From the NCBI RefSeq assembly GCF_007830635.1, contig NZ_VLLA01000026.1, forward strand, positions 1-64,000: a DNA stretch of 64,000 bases. Direction: 5' to 3'. Position numbers and translations under genes: made by a program. Origin of the DNA: Bradyrhizobium huanghuaihaiense (GTDB taxonomy: Bacteria > Pseudomonadota > Alphaproteobacteria > Rhizobiales > Xanthobacteraceae). The number at the start of each line of letters is the position of its first letter. Position 1 is the stretch's first letter. Shown here in pieces: positions 50,916 through 60,097 of the stretch. The notes below the pieces were generated by a model. That model was given only the letters and a program-made list of their open reading frames with translations. It ran no database searches and was not told where the DNA came from.

Positions 50916-51990
50916 GAAGCGCGCCGAGCGCTCTGGCACGATCGCGCTGGTCTCGCCGCTGATCGCGATCGGCCTGACGATCGTCACCATGGTCATCCTG
51001 TTCGCGATCCTCGGCAAGAATCCGCTGCTCGCGCTGCATGCCTATTTCATCGCGCCTCTCACCGACAGCTATTCGCTGCAGGAGATCGCGGTGAAGGCGA
51101 CACCGCTGGTGATGATCGCCATCGGCCTGTCGCTCTGTTATCTCGCCAACGCCTGGAACATCGGCGCCGAGGGGCAATTCCTGATCGGCGCAGTCGCCGG
51201 AAGCTGGATCGCGGTGAAGACGCAGGGCACCGATGCCGGCGCCTGGGTTCTCCCGGCGATGCTCGTGCTGGCAGCCGCTGCAGGCGCGCTCTATGCGCTG
51301 ATCCCGGCGATCTGCAAGGTGAAGTTCGGCGCCAGCGAGATCCTGACCAGCCTGATGCTGGTCTATGTCGCCGATCTCTTTCTCGACTATCTCGTGCGCG
51401 GTCCATGGCGCGATCCCCACGGCTTCAATTTCCCGACCACGGCCGAGTTCGATCCGGTCGCGACGGTGCCGCTGCTGATCGAAGGCGGGCGGCTGCATCT
51501 CGGCTCGATCATCGCGCTGCTTGTCGTTGCGGCAGCGGCGATCCTGCTCGGGCGCACCATCAAGGGTTTTGAGATCCGCGTGGTCGGTGCCGCGCCGCGC
51601 GCAGCACGGTTCGGCGGTTTCAACGCCAACCAGCTGATCATCCTGACCTTCGCCGTCTCCGGTGCACTCGCGGGTCTCGCCGGCATCATCGAGGTCGCGG
51701 GTCCCGTCGGGCACCTCCAGCCCGGCATCTCGCCCGGCTACGGCTTTACCGCGATCATCGTCGCCTTCCTCGGCCGGCTGAATCCGCTTGGAATATTAAT
51801 TGCAGGCCTTTTTCTCGCACTGACCTTTATCGGCGGCGAGCAGGCGCAGATCGCGATGAAGATCCCGTTGGATGTCACCAAGGTGTTTCAGGGCATTCTG
51901 CTGTTCTACGTGCTCGCCTGCGACTCGCTCATTCTCTACCGCTTCAAGCTGGTGTTCCCGAACCGACAGGTGGCCAGTGGAACTCATTGA
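50899..51990 (+). CDS. ABC transporter permease 1 (nucleoside-type, system 2)
   Basis: 363 residues. The ATG lies inside the end of the ATPase gene. BPD_transp_2 family with about nine to ten membrane helices. The motif NAWNIGAEGQFLIGAVAGSW, then KVKFGASEILTSLMLVYVADL, then ALAGLAGIIEVAGPVG is typical of the larger BMP-system permease. It pairs with the next gene. Confidence 0.92.
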   Translation: MQLVLEKRAERSGTIALVSPLIAIGLTIVTMVILFAILGKNPLLALHAYFIAPLTDSYSLQEIAVKATPLVMIAIGLSLCYLANAWNIGAEGQFLIGAVAGSWIAVKTQGTDAGAWVLPAMLVLAAAAGALYALIPAICKVKFGASEILTSLMLVYVADLFLDYLVRGPWRDPHGFNFPTTAEFDPVATVPLLIEGGRLHLGSIIALLVVAAAAILLGRTIKGFEIRVVGAAPRAARFGGFNANQLIILTFAVSGALAGLAGIIEVAGPVGHLQPGISPGYGFTAIIVAFLGRLNPLGILIAGLFLALTFIGGEQAQIAMKIPLDVTKVFQGILLFYVLACDSLILYRFKLVFPNRQVASGTH

Positions 51991-52894
51991 AGCCATCATC
52001 CTCGCGGTACTCGCCGCTTCGACGCCGCTGCTGATCGCGGCGACCGGCGAGCTCGTGACCGAACGCTCCGGCGTGCTCAATCTCGGCGTCGAAGGCATGA
52101 TGATCGTCGGCGCGGCCTGCGGCTTTGCCGGCGCGTGGCTCACCGGTTCGATCTTCATCGGCGCGCTGTTCGGCATCGTTGCGGGTATGCTGATGTCGCT
52201 GGTGTTCGCGCTGATGGCGCTCGGGCTTGCGGTCAATCAGGTCGCAACGGGTCTGGCACTGACCATTCTCGGCATCGGTCTCTCCGGCCTGATCGGCGCC
52301 GGCTTTGTCGGCGAGCGCATCACGCCGGCCGCGCATCTTTACGTTCCCGGCCTAACCGACATTCCGCTGATCGGCCGCGTGCTGTTCGGCGAGGACGGCT
52401 TCGTCTATTTCTCGGTCGCATTGATCGTCGGCGTCTGGTGGTTCCTGTACCGCACGCGGGCGGGATTGATCCTGCGCGCCTGCGGTGACAATCACGTCTC
52501 CGCGCATGCGCTCGGCTATCCCGTGCTGCGCATCCGCACCTTCGCAGTGATGTTCGGCGGCGCCTGTGCGGGACTTGCCGGCGCCTATCTGCCGCTCGCC
52601 TATACGCCCTTCTTCATTCCCGGAATGACCGCCGGCCGCGGCTGGATCGCACTGGCACTGGTGGTGTTCGCGTCCTGGCGGCCGGGCCGGCTCGTGGTCG
52701 GCGCTTATCTGTTCGGCGCGGTGACGATCCTGCAACTGCATGCGCAAGGCTGGGGCGTCGGCATTCCCTCGCAATTCATGTCGGCGCTGCCTTACCTCGC
52801 GACCGTCATCGTGCTGGTCCTGCTTTCCCGCGCGCGCACCGGCGGCTCGACCGCACCGGCCGCGCTCGGCACCGTGTTCGTGCCTGACCGCTGA
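51977..52894 (+). CDS. ABC transporter permease 2 (nucleoside-type, system 2)
   Basis: 305 residues from a GTG with AGGTGGCCA upstream, overlapping the previous gene by 14 bases. The signature ATGELVTERSGVLNLGVEGMMIVGA is the smaller-permease motif, with AVNQVATGLALTILGIGLSG and GMTAGRGWIALALVVF later. Eight or so membrane helices. Confidence 0.92.
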   Translation: MELIEAIILAVLAASTPLLIAATGELVTERSGVLNLGVEGMMIVGAACGFAGAWLTGSIFIGALFGIVAGMLMSLVFALMALGLAVNQVATGLALTILGIGLSGLIGAGFVGERITPAAHLYVPGLTDIPLIGRVLFGEDGFVYFSVALIVGVWWFLYRTRAGLILRACGDNHVSAHALGYPVLRIRTFAVMFGGACAGLAGAYLPLAYTPFFIPGMTAGRGWIALALVVFASWRPGRLVVGAYLFGAVTILQLHAQGWGVGIPSQFMSALPYLATVIVLVLLSRARTGGSTAPAALGTVFVPDR

Positions 52895-52971
52895 GTTTCA
52901 TTTCCGCGGCATGCGCGATGGGGCGCGCACGTTGCGGACCGTGGCTTTCCCCTGATGTTTGGAGATTGATG

Positions 52972-54048
52972 ATGAGGAAATCACTTCTTGCGCTGGCTTC
53001 CGGCCTTTTGCTTGCCGGGAGCGTCAGCGCAGCCTCCGCCGCCGACAAGCTGAAGGTCGGCTTCATCTACTTGGGTCCGATCGGAGACCTCGGCTGGACC
53101 TACCAGCATGACGTCGGCCGGCAGGCGCTGGTGAAGGAGTTGGGCGACAAGATCGAGACAACCTATCTCGAGAACGTGCCCGAAGGCCCCGACGCCGAGC
53201 GCGCCATCGAGCAGCTCGTCCGCGCCGGCAACAAGCTGATCTTCACCACGTCGTTCGGCTACATGGACCCGACGCTCAAGGTCGCCAAGAAGTATCCGAA
53301 CGTGCATTTCGAGCACGCCACCGGCTACAAGCGCGACAAGAACATGTCGACCTATTCGGCCAAATGGTACCAGGGCCGCTACATCCAGGGCCTGATCGCG
53401 GCCAAAATGTCGAAGTCCGGCGTGCTCGGCTATATCGGCTCGTTCCCGATTCCCGAGGTCGTCTCCGGCATCAACGCGACGATCCTGGCGGCGCAGACCA
53501 TCAACCCGAACATCAAGGTCAAGATCATCTGGGCCAACACTTGGTTCGACCCGGGTAAGGAGGCCGACGCCGCCAAGGCGCTGATCGACCAGGGCGCCGA
53601 CGTCATCATGCAGCACACGGATTCGCCGGCCGCGATGCAGATCGCCAGCGAGCGCGGCAAGCTCGCCTTCGGCCAGGATTCCGAGATGATCAAGTTCGGG
53701 CCCAAGACCCAGCTGACCTCGATCCTCGATACCTGGGGCCCCTACTACATCGAGCGCGTCAAGGCCGAGCTCGCCGGAACCTGGAAGTCCGAAGACACCT
53801 GGGGCGGCCTCGACAGCCACATGTTCGCGATGGCGCCCTACACCAACATGCCCGACGACGTGAAGAAGATGGCCGAGGATGCCCAGGCCGCGATCACCGC
53901 GGGCAAGCTGCACCCGTTCAAGTGCCCGGTCATTGGGCAGGACGGCAAGGAGGTCGAGTGCAAGGGCGGCGCCAACCTCGCTGACGGCCAGATCCTCGGC
54001 ATGAATTTCTATGTGAAGGGCATCGACGACAAGCTGCCGGGCAAGTAG
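52972..54048 (+). CDS. BMP-family ABC transporter substrate-binding protein (system 2)
   Basis: 358 residues from the second of two adjacent ATGs, with GGAG seven bases upstream. Sec signal peptide MRKSLLALASGLLLAGSVSA. BMP/PnrA fold: KVGFIYLGPIGDLGWTYQHDVG, TTSFGYMDP, GADVIMQHTDSPAAMQIASERG. Ligand likely a nucleoside, purine or ureide. Here the binding protein is the last gene of the operon, unlike in system 1. A strong terminator follows. Confidence 0.92.
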   Translation: MRKSLLALASGLLLAGSVSAASAADKLKVGFIYLGPIGDLGWTYQHDVGRQALVKELGDKIETTYLENVPEGPDAERAIEQLVRAGNKLIFTTSFGYMDPTLKVAKKYPNVHFEHATGYKRDKNMSTYSAKWYQGRYIQGLIAAKMSKSGVLGYIGSFPIPEVVSGINATILAAQTINPNIKVKIIWANTWFDPGKEADAAKALIDQGADVIMQHTDSPAAMQIASERGKLAFGQDSEMIKFGPKTQLTSILDTWGPYYIERVKAELAGTWKSEDTWGGLDSHMFAMAPYTNMPDDVKKMAEDAQAAITAGKLHPFKCPVIGQDGKEVECKGGANLADGQILGMNFYVKGIDDKLPGK

Positions 54049-54097
54049 CACGCTTCTTGCATTGCCTAAATCACCTGCTCCTCCCGGAGGAGGTTCG

Positions 54098-54150
54098 GAG
54101 GGGGTGGCCAGAAGCACCCGGCACTTGTGGTCGCCCCCTCTTTCAATTTT
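54098..54150 (+). terminator. rho-independent terminator of the system 2 operon
   Basis: GAGGGGGTGGCCA (54098-54110) pairs along all 13 positions, two as G-T wobbles, with TGGTCGCCCCCTC (54128-54140), and is followed by TTTCAATTTT. It lies 50 bases after the binding-protein stop and just before the convergent deaminase stop. Confidence 0.8.
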
Positions 54151-54158
54151 CGGCCTGA

Positions 54159-55508
54159 TTATCCCGCCTGCATGGCCCGCGCCGCCGAACTGTGGCGGCG
54201 GATGAGATCGGCGACATCCAGGCCCGGGATCGCCCCGTCGATCACCGCCCATTGTCCCGCCACCATGACCCGGTCGGCCCGATGCGCCCCGCACAGCACC
54301 AGCGCGGCCAGCGGATCGCCATGGCCGGAGAAGCGCAGCTCGTCGAGCTTGAACAGCGCCAGGTCCGCCGCCTTGCCGACGGCGATCTCGCCGAGCTCCG
54401 GACGGCCGACGCAGGCCGCCGAGCCCTTGGTGGCCCAGCGCAGCGCATCCTTGTGGCTGACCTTGGTCACGCCGTAGCGCGCCCGTTGCAGCAGGAACGC
54501 CGCACGCACCTCCTGCATCAGGTTCGATCCGTCATTCGAGGCCGAGCCGTCGACCCCGATGCCGATGCCGACGCCGGCCTCCTCCATCTCGCAGACTGGG
54601 CAGCACCCGGACGCCAGCAGCTGGTTGCTGCAGGCGCAATGGCTGACGGTCGTGCCGGCCTTGCCGAGCCGCTTCATCTCGTCCGGATTGAAGAAGATTC
54701 CGTGAGCGAGCCAGGTTCGCGCGTTGAGCCAGCCGCATTGCTCGAGATAGTCGAGCGGACGGCAGCCATACATCTGCTGGCAGAATCTGTTCTCGTCCTC
54801 GGTCTCGGCGAGATGGGTGTGCAGGCGCACATTGAGCTTGTCGGCAAGGTCGGCGGTGGCGCGCATCAGCGACGTCGTCACCGAGAACGGCGAGCATGGC
54901 GCCAGTGCGATCTGCACCATCGCATCCGCACCGCCCTGGTGATGCTTTGCGACCACGCGCGCGCTGTCGGCCAGGATCGTGTCCTCGTCCTGCACGACGC
55001 TGTCGGGCGGCAGGCCGCCGTCGCGCTGCGACAGGTTCATCGAGCCGCGCGTGAGCAGCACGCGCATGCCGAGCCGCTTTGCAACACCGACCTCGATGTC
55101 GACGGACTCCTCGAGTCCCGCCGGGAAGACGTAGTGATGATCCGTCGTCGTGGTGCAGCCCGAGAGCAGCAGCTCGGACATCGCCACGGTGACGCCGAGT
55201 TCCAGCCGCTCCGGCGTCAGCTTCGCCCACACCGGATAGAGCGCCTGGAGCCAGGGAAACAGCTCGCGGTCCATCGCCGCCGGCAGCGCCCGCGTCAGCG
55301 TCTGGTAGAAGTGATGATGCGTGTTGATGAGGCCCGGCAGCACGACATGCTCGCCCGCGTCGAACACCGCCACATCCGCGGTCGCAGGCGTGCCGCCGGC
55401 CGGCACGAGCTCGACGATCCGGCCATCCCTGACCACGATTCCACGCTCGGCACCGTCGGCGAGGATAGCCAGCGGATCCCTGATCCAGATCGGCTTTGCA
55501 TCGCTCAT
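54159..55508 (-). CDS. 8-oxoguanine deaminase (amidohydrolase superfamily)
   Basis: 449 residues from the ATG with AAGGAGAAGCAGGCTC upstream. It converts 8-oxoguanine to urate and ammonia. Zinc ligands His64 and His66 (THHHFYQTL), then HTHLAETEDEN, and the catalytic Asp in GVDGSASNDGSN. The DHHYVFP and PPDSVVQDED segments match, from memory, the characterised P. aeruginosa enzyme. AtzB-like chlorohydrolases are the nearest alternative. It is divergent from the xanthine dehydrogenase genes. Confidence 0.87.
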   Translation of the reverse strand: MSDAKPIWIRDPLAILADGAERGIVVRDGRIVELVPAGGTPATADVAVFDAGEHVVLPGLINTHHHFYQTLTRALPAAMDRELFPWLQALYPVWAKLTPERLELGVTVAMSELLLSGCTTTTDHHYVFPAGLEESVDIEVGVAKRLGMRVLLTRGSMNLSQRDGGLPPDSVVQDEDTILADSARVVAKHHQGGADAMVQIALAPCSPFSVTTSLMRATADLADKLNVRLHTHLAETEDENRFCQQMYGCRPLDYLEQCGWLNARTWLAHGIFFNPDEMKRLGKAGTTVSHCACSNQLLASGCCPVCEMEEAGVGIGIGVDGSASNDGSNLMQEVRAAFLLQRARYGVTKVSHKDALRWATKGSAACVGRPELGEIAVGKAADLALFKLDELRFSGHGDPLAALVLCGAHRADRVMVAGQWAVIDGAIPGLDVADLIRRHSSAARAMQAG

Positions 55509-55599
55509 GAGCCTGCTTCTCCTTACATCTGCTGACGACAGGCCTGCAAGCCGGACGCCAGTCCGAACAGGGTCGTTCACCACTTTGCTTGTTGCGACT

Positions 55600-55615
55600 T
55601 GGCTCCGGTCTTGCA
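55600..55615 (+). promoter_or_regulatory. sigma-54-like promoter of the xanthine dehydrogenase genes
   Basis: TGGCTCC-GGTC-TTGCA (T55600 to A55615). The invariant GG and GC have correct 12-base spacing and the -12 box is perfect, but the -24 box deviates at two positions from TGGCACG. It lies 45 bases before the ATG at 55661. Weaker than the other two sigma-54 sites here. Confidence 0.5.
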
Positions 55616-55660
55616 AGACTCTATCGCACGATTCACCGGGCGGAAGCTTTTGGCGCAGCC

Positions 55661-56485
55661 ATGGATTTGAATACCATCACGGCGGTCGCCCATCCGCAAA
55701 CGCGCGCGCAGCTGCCCGTTTGGACGCCAGGTGATGCTTGGCTCGCGGGCGGCACCTGGCTGTTCTCGGAGCCGCAAGCGCACCTGAAGCGGCTGATCGA
55801 TCTCACCGATCTGAAATGGCCCGCGCTGACCATCACGGACAGCCATCTCTCCATCGCCGCCACATGCACCGTCGCGCAGCTCGATGGCCTCGCCTGCCCG
55901 CCCGACTGGCTCGCAGCACCGCTGATCGGCCAAAGCTGCCGCGCCTTCCTCGCCTCCTTCAAGATCTGGAAGACCGCGACCGTCGGCGGCAATCTCTGCA
56001 TGTCGCTGCCGGCGGGGCCGATGATTTCCCTCACCGCCGCGCTCGACGGTGTCTGCACCATCTGGAAGGCCGGCGGTGGCGAGCAGCAGATCGCCGTCGT
56101 TGACTTCGTCACCGGCAATCAGCGCAACCGCCTGACGCCAGGCGACCTGGTCCGGCAGATCGATATCCCGATCGCGGCCTTGAGGCGCCGCACGGCGTTT
56201 CGCCAGATCTCGCTCGCGCCAGTCGGCCGCTCGGCAGCGCTCCTCATCGGCAGCTTCGATGCCGATGGCACGCTGACGCTGACGGTCACCGCATCGACGG
56301 TGCGGCCGATCCGATTGTCGTTCCCCAAGCAGCCTGATGCGAGCACGCTGCGCGATGCGATCATGCAGCAGATCACCGACGACCTCTATCACACCGACAT
56401 CCACGGCAAGCCGCTCTGGCGCAAGCACATGACGCTGCGGCTCGCAGAGGAGATCCGCGGCGAGCTCCTGGGGGCAACATCATGA
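55661..56485 (+). CDS. xanthine dehydrogenase FAD-binding subunit
   Basis: 274 residues. Molybdopterin-dehydrogenase FAD-binding fold: AGGTWLFSEP (the usual AGGTDL loop with Trp instead of Asp), WKTATVGGNLCMSLPAGPMI (the TIGGNI loop), and a CO-dehydrogenase-flavoprotein-type C-terminal domain. It passes electrons from the Fe-S clusters to NAD. The start is chosen at the first Met before the conserved domain; no strong ribosome binding site. It overlaps the next gene (ATGA). Confidence 0.85.
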   Translation: MDLNTITAVAHPQTRAQLPVWTPGDAWLAGGTWLFSEPQAHLKRLIDLTDLKWPALTITDSHLSIAATCTVAQLDGLACPPDWLAAPLIGQSCRAFLASFKIWKTATVGGNLCMSLPAGPMISLTAALDGVCTIWKAGGGEQQIAVVDFVTGNQRNRLTPGDLVRQIDIPIAALRRRTAFRQISLAPVGRSAALLIGSFDADGTLTLTVTASTVRPIRLSFPKQPDASTLRDAIMQQITDDLYHTDIHGKPLWRKHMTLRLAEEIRGELLGATS

Positions 56486-59208
56486 GCTTCGAGGTCAATG
56501 GAACGACGTTCACGCACGAGCCGCGCGCCGGGCAGTGCCTGCGCACGTTCCTGCGCGAGCTTGGCCATTTCGGCGTGAAGAAGGGCTGCGACGCCGGCGA
56601 TTGCGGAGCCTGCACCGTGCTGCTCGACGGCGAGCCGGTGCATAGCTGCCTGATCCCGGCCTTCCGCGCCGAGGGCCGCGCCGTGACCACGATCGAAGGC
56701 CTCGGCGGCGACCGTGGCGCGCATCCAATGCAACAGGCCTTCCTCGACGCGCAGGGCTTTCAATGCGGTTTCTGCACCGCCGGCATGATCCTGACCTGCG
56801 CCTCGCTGAACCAGGCGCAACGCACCGATCTCGGATCTGCACTGAAGGGCAATATCTGCCGCTGCACCGGCTATCGCGCGATCGAGGACGCGCTGCTTGG
56901 CAAGACCAATGTCGAGGAGAGCGTCGAGGCCGGCGCCGCCTTCGGCCGCAGTCTGCCGGCGCCCGCAGGTCCTGACGTCGTGCGCGGCAAGGCGCGCTAT
57001 ACCTTCGACACCGCAATCGACGGCCTTCTGCATATCAAGCTGCTGCGATCGCCTCACGCCCACGCGCGGATCGTTGCGATCGACACGTCGGAAGCCCTTC
57101 GCGTTCCCGGCGTGCATGCGGTGCTGACGCATGAGGATGCGCCGACCGTCCTGATCTCGACCGCGCGTCACGAGAAGGACTGGATGGACCCCGAGGACAC
57201 CCGCGTCCTCGACGACGTCGTGCGCTTCATCGGACAGAGGGTTGCCGCGGTCGTGGCCGAGAGCGAGGGCGCGGCCGAGGAGGCCTGCCGGCGGATCAAG
57301 GTGGAGTACGAGATTCTGCCCGCGCTGATCGATCCCGAGCAGGCGATGGCGCCAGGCGCGCCGATCATCCATCCCGACCGCACCACTGCGAACCGCATCG
57401 CCGATCCCCAGCGCAATCTCGCGGCTGAGACGCATGGCGAATATGGCGATGTCGCGGCCGCGCTCTCCAGCTCCGCCGTCACTTACGAGGCCACCTTCCA
57501 CAGTCATCGCGTGCAGCATGCGGCTCTCGAGACCCATGGCGGCCTCGCCTGGCTCGATGAAGCGGGCGTGCTCAATGTCCGTACCTCGACACAGGTGCCG
57601 TTCCTGACCCGGCGCGCGCTGTCGGACATCTTCCGTCTTCCGATGGACAAGGTCCGCGTGTTCTGCGAGCGCGTCGGCGGCGGGTTTGGCGGCAAGCAGG
57701 AGATGTTCGTCGAGGACATCCTTGCGCTGGCCGCGCTCAGGACCGGGCGACCGGTGAAGCTGGAGCTGACCCGCGAGGAGCAGTTCATCGCGACCTCGAC
57801 GCGGCATCCGATGCGGGTCCACATCAAGGCCGGCGCGGATGCGGGCGGCAAGCTCACCGCGCTCCAGCTCGACGTGCTCTCCAACACCGGCGCTTACGGC
57901 AATCATGCCGGCCCCGTGATGTTCCACTCCCTGTCGGAGTCCATCGCCGTCTACAATTGCCCGAACAAGCGGGTCGACGGCTACGCGGTCTACACCAACA
58001 CGGTGCCGGCGGGCGCGTTTCGCGGCTATGGCCTGCCGCAGACGCTGATCGCGATCGAGGCCGCAATCGACGAGCTGGCCAGGCAGCTCGGCATCAGCCC
58101 CTACGAGATGCGCCGGCGCAACATCGTCGGGCTCGGCGACCCCATGCTGTCGCCGCCGCCGTCCGAATTTCATGACGTGCTCTATGGCTCCTATGGGCTC
58201 GACCAGTGCCTCGACCTCGTCGAGCGCGCGATGCAGGCGGACGGCTCGCAGCCGGATCTGTCGCCGGAATGGCTGATCGGCGACGGCGTCGCGCTGACCA
58301 TGATCGACACCGTGCCGCCGGCCGGCCACATCGCCGATGCGATGATCGCGCTCAATGACGACGGCGGCTTCGACTTGACCGTCGGCACTGCCGAGTTCGG
58401 CAATGGCACCAGCACCGTCCACCGCCAGATCGCGGCGACGATCCTGGCAACCACCGTCGACAGGATTCGCCTGCGCCAGTCCGACACCGCCCATGGCGGC
58501 CACGACACCGGCGCCTATGGCAGCGCTGGCACCTTCGTCGCCGGCAAGGCGACGCAGGCCGCCGCCACGCAGCTTGCGACCGAATTGAAGGCGGCCGCCG
58601 CGGAGGCCTGGCTCTGCGACGTCGGTGGTTGCGCGCTTGAAGGCGAGACCGTCGTCAGCGGCGTGCGACGCATGTCCTTTGTTGAACTGGCGAAGCTCGC
58701 GCACGAGCGCGGCCAGCCGTTCGCTGGCAGCGGCAATTCCGGCGGCACGCCGCGCTCGGTCGGCTTCAACGTGCAGGGCTTTCGCGTCGCGGTGAACAAG
58801 GGCACCGGCGAGCTCAGGATTCTCAGGAGCGTGCAGGCCGCGGATGCCGGTGTCGTCGCCAACCCCATGCAGTGCCGTGGCCAGGTCGAGGGCGGCGTCG
58901 CACAGGCGCTCGGGGCTGCGCTCTATGAGGAGATGGTGATCGATACGACCGGCCGAGTCACCAACCCGAAATTCCGCGACTACCACCTGCCCTCCTTCGC
59001 CGACGTGCCGCGCACCGAGGTGTTGTTCGCAGAGACGTCGGACACGATCGGGCCGCTTGGCGCCAAGTCGATGAGCGAGAGTCCGTACAATCCGGTTGCC
59101 GCTGCCCTTGGCAACGCGATCGCGGACGCCACCGGCCTCCGCTTCACTGCGCCGCCCTTCAAGCCGGACCGGCTGTTTCCGGCACTGCTCGAGAAGTTCG
59201 GCAGTTAG
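56482..59208 (+). CDS. fused 2Fe-2S and molybdopterin subunits of xanthine dehydrogenase
   Basis: 908 residues. Residues 1-150 are the Fe-S subunit: first cluster CDAGDCGACTVLLDG...HSC, second CGFC...CRCTGY. After a short Ala/Pro linker comes the molybdenum subunit: VGGGFGGKQE, AFRGYGLPQ (the Arg equals bovine Arg880) and a catalytic Glu in SMSESPYN. It hydroxylates hypoxanthine or xanthine toward urate. In most bacterial enzymes Fe-S is fused to FAD, not to Mo, so the order is unusual. Nicotinate- or purine-hydroxylase activity is the alternative. Confidence 0.9.
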   Translation: MSFEVNGTTFTHEPRAGQCLRTFLRELGHFGVKKGCDAGDCGACTVLLDGEPVHSCLIPAFRAEGRAVTTIEGLGGDRGAHPMQQAFLDAQGFQCGFCTAGMILTCASLNQAQRTDLGSALKGNICRCTGYRAIEDALLGKTNVEESVEAGAAFGRSLPAPAGPDVVRGKARYTFDTAIDGLLHIKLLRSPHAHARIVAIDTSEALRVPGVHAVLTHEDAPTVLISTARHEKDWMDPEDTRVLDDVVRFIGQRVAAVVAESEGAAEEACRRIKVEYEILPALIDPEQAMAPGAPIIHPDRTTANRIADPQRNLAAETHGEYGDVAAALSSSAVTYEATFHSHRVQHAALETHGGLAWLDEAGVLNVRTSTQVPFLTRRALSDIFRLPMDKVRVFCERVGGGFGGKQEMFVEDILALAALRTGRPVKLELTREEQFIATSTRHPMRVHIKAGADAGGKLTALQLDVLSNTGAYGNHAGPVMFHSLSESIAVYNCPNKRVDGYAVYTNTVPAGAFRGYGLPQTLIAIEAAIDELARQLGISPYEMRRRNIVGLGDPMLSPPPSEFHDVLYGSYGLDQCLDLVERAMQADGSQPDLSPEWLIGDGVALTMIDTVPPAGHIADAMIALNDDGGFDLTVGTAEFGNGTSTVHRQIAATILATTVDRIRLRQSDTAHGGHDTGAYGSAGTFVAGKATQAAATQLATELKAAAAEAWLCDVGGCALEGETVVSGVRRMSFVELAKLAHERGQPFAGSGNSGGTPRSVGFNVQGFRVAVNKGTGELRILRSVQAADAGVVANPMQCRGQVEGGVAQALGAALYEEMVIDTTGRVTNPKFRDYHLPSFADVPRTEVLFAETSDTIGPLGAKSMSESPYNPVAAALGNAIADATGLRFTAPPFKPDRLFPALLEKFGS

Positions 59209-60092
59209 CTCCCGCGATAGGTCGCGTAGCTCCAGGGCGTGACCAGCAGCGGCACGTGGTAGTGATTTTCCGGCTCGCTGATGGCAAAGCGCAGCGGAAT
59301 CTCGTCGAGGAATGGCGGGTCTGACAGCGGCACATTGCGCTCGGCGTAATATCTGGCGACGTTGAAGCGGAGCTCGTAGCGGCCGATCGGCAATGGACGC
59401 CCGCCGATCAGCGGCTGGTCGGTGCGACCGTCCGCATTGGTGACGGTGCGCGCAATCACGCGGCTCTCGCCGAGCGCGGCGAGCTCGATGAGCTCCACCG
59501 GGATGCCGGGCGCAGGCTTGCCGGCGTGGTTGTCCAGCACATGGGTCGAGAGCCGGCCATGCACCTTGAGCTTGTCGTCGGCGACGACGAGTTGATCGAG
59601 CCGCAGCGCCGAGATACGGCCGATCTCCTCGATCGCGCGCCGCGTCTCGGTCTTGGCGATGTTGAGCAGCCGCGTCTCGAAGTCGCGCAGCACGGAATCC
59701 TTGGTGTGACGGCGCACGCAGACGATATAGGGGAAGCCGAACTTTTCACGATACGCGTTGTTGACGCGTTCGAACGCGGCGTATTCGGCCTCCGACAACC
59801 GGTCGAGGCCGGCGCTGTTCTGCTCGTCGGTCGATACCGCCGTCAGGCCCGCCGCACGCTGGGTCTTGTTGGCGAGATCTGGATGCGCCCGGATCAGCGC
59901 CAGCTGCACGTCGGGCTCGGCAGCCTGGATCGCCGCCATCAGCGCCGTGTGCAACTGGTTGATGCCGGTGAATGGCCGCAGCTCGGCAAGCTTCTCCGAA
60001 ATCCACGGCGAGTATTCGACGACGTTGGCGAGTGCAGCGACGAAATCGGCCTTGCTGGCAGCATTGAGATCGGCGAGCGAAATCTGCGGCAT
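59205..60092 (-). CDS. UraD-UraH fusion: OHCU decarboxylase and 5-hydroxyisourate hydrolase
   Basis: 295 residues from the Met of MPQISLADL. Residues 1-170 are OHCU decarboxylase: PFTGINQLHTALM (catalytic His), IRAHPDLA, and STDEQNSAGLDRL. Residues 180-295 are the transthyretin-like HIU hydrolase: LSTHVLDNHAGKPAPGIPVEL, GRYELRFNVARYY, and the C-terminal YRGS tetrapeptide. The two steps convert 5-hydroxyisourate to S-allantoin. It overlaps the 3' end of the xanthine dehydrogenase gene by four bases and follows puuE by five bases. Confidence 0.93.
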   Translation of the reverse strand: MPQISLADLNAASKADFVAALANVVEYSPWISEKLAELRPFTGINQLHTALMAAIQAAEPDVQLALIRAHPDLANKTQRAAGLTAVSTDEQNSAGLDRLSEAEYAAFERVNNAYREKFGFPYIVCVRRHTKDSVLRDFETRLLNIAKTETRRAIEEIGRISALRLDQLVVADDKLKVHGRLSTHVLDNHAGKPAPGIPVELIELAALGESRVIARTVTNADGRTDQPLIGGRPLPIGRYELRFNVARYYAERNVPLSDPPFLDEIPLRFAISEPENHYHVPLLVTPWSYATYRGS

Positions 60093-60097
60093 TGTCC

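Noticed and set aside
56389..58986. 865-codon minus-strand frame opposite the xanthine dehydrogenase gene
   Set aside because: Antisense shadow; the plus strand carries all Fe-S and molybdenum-site motifs.
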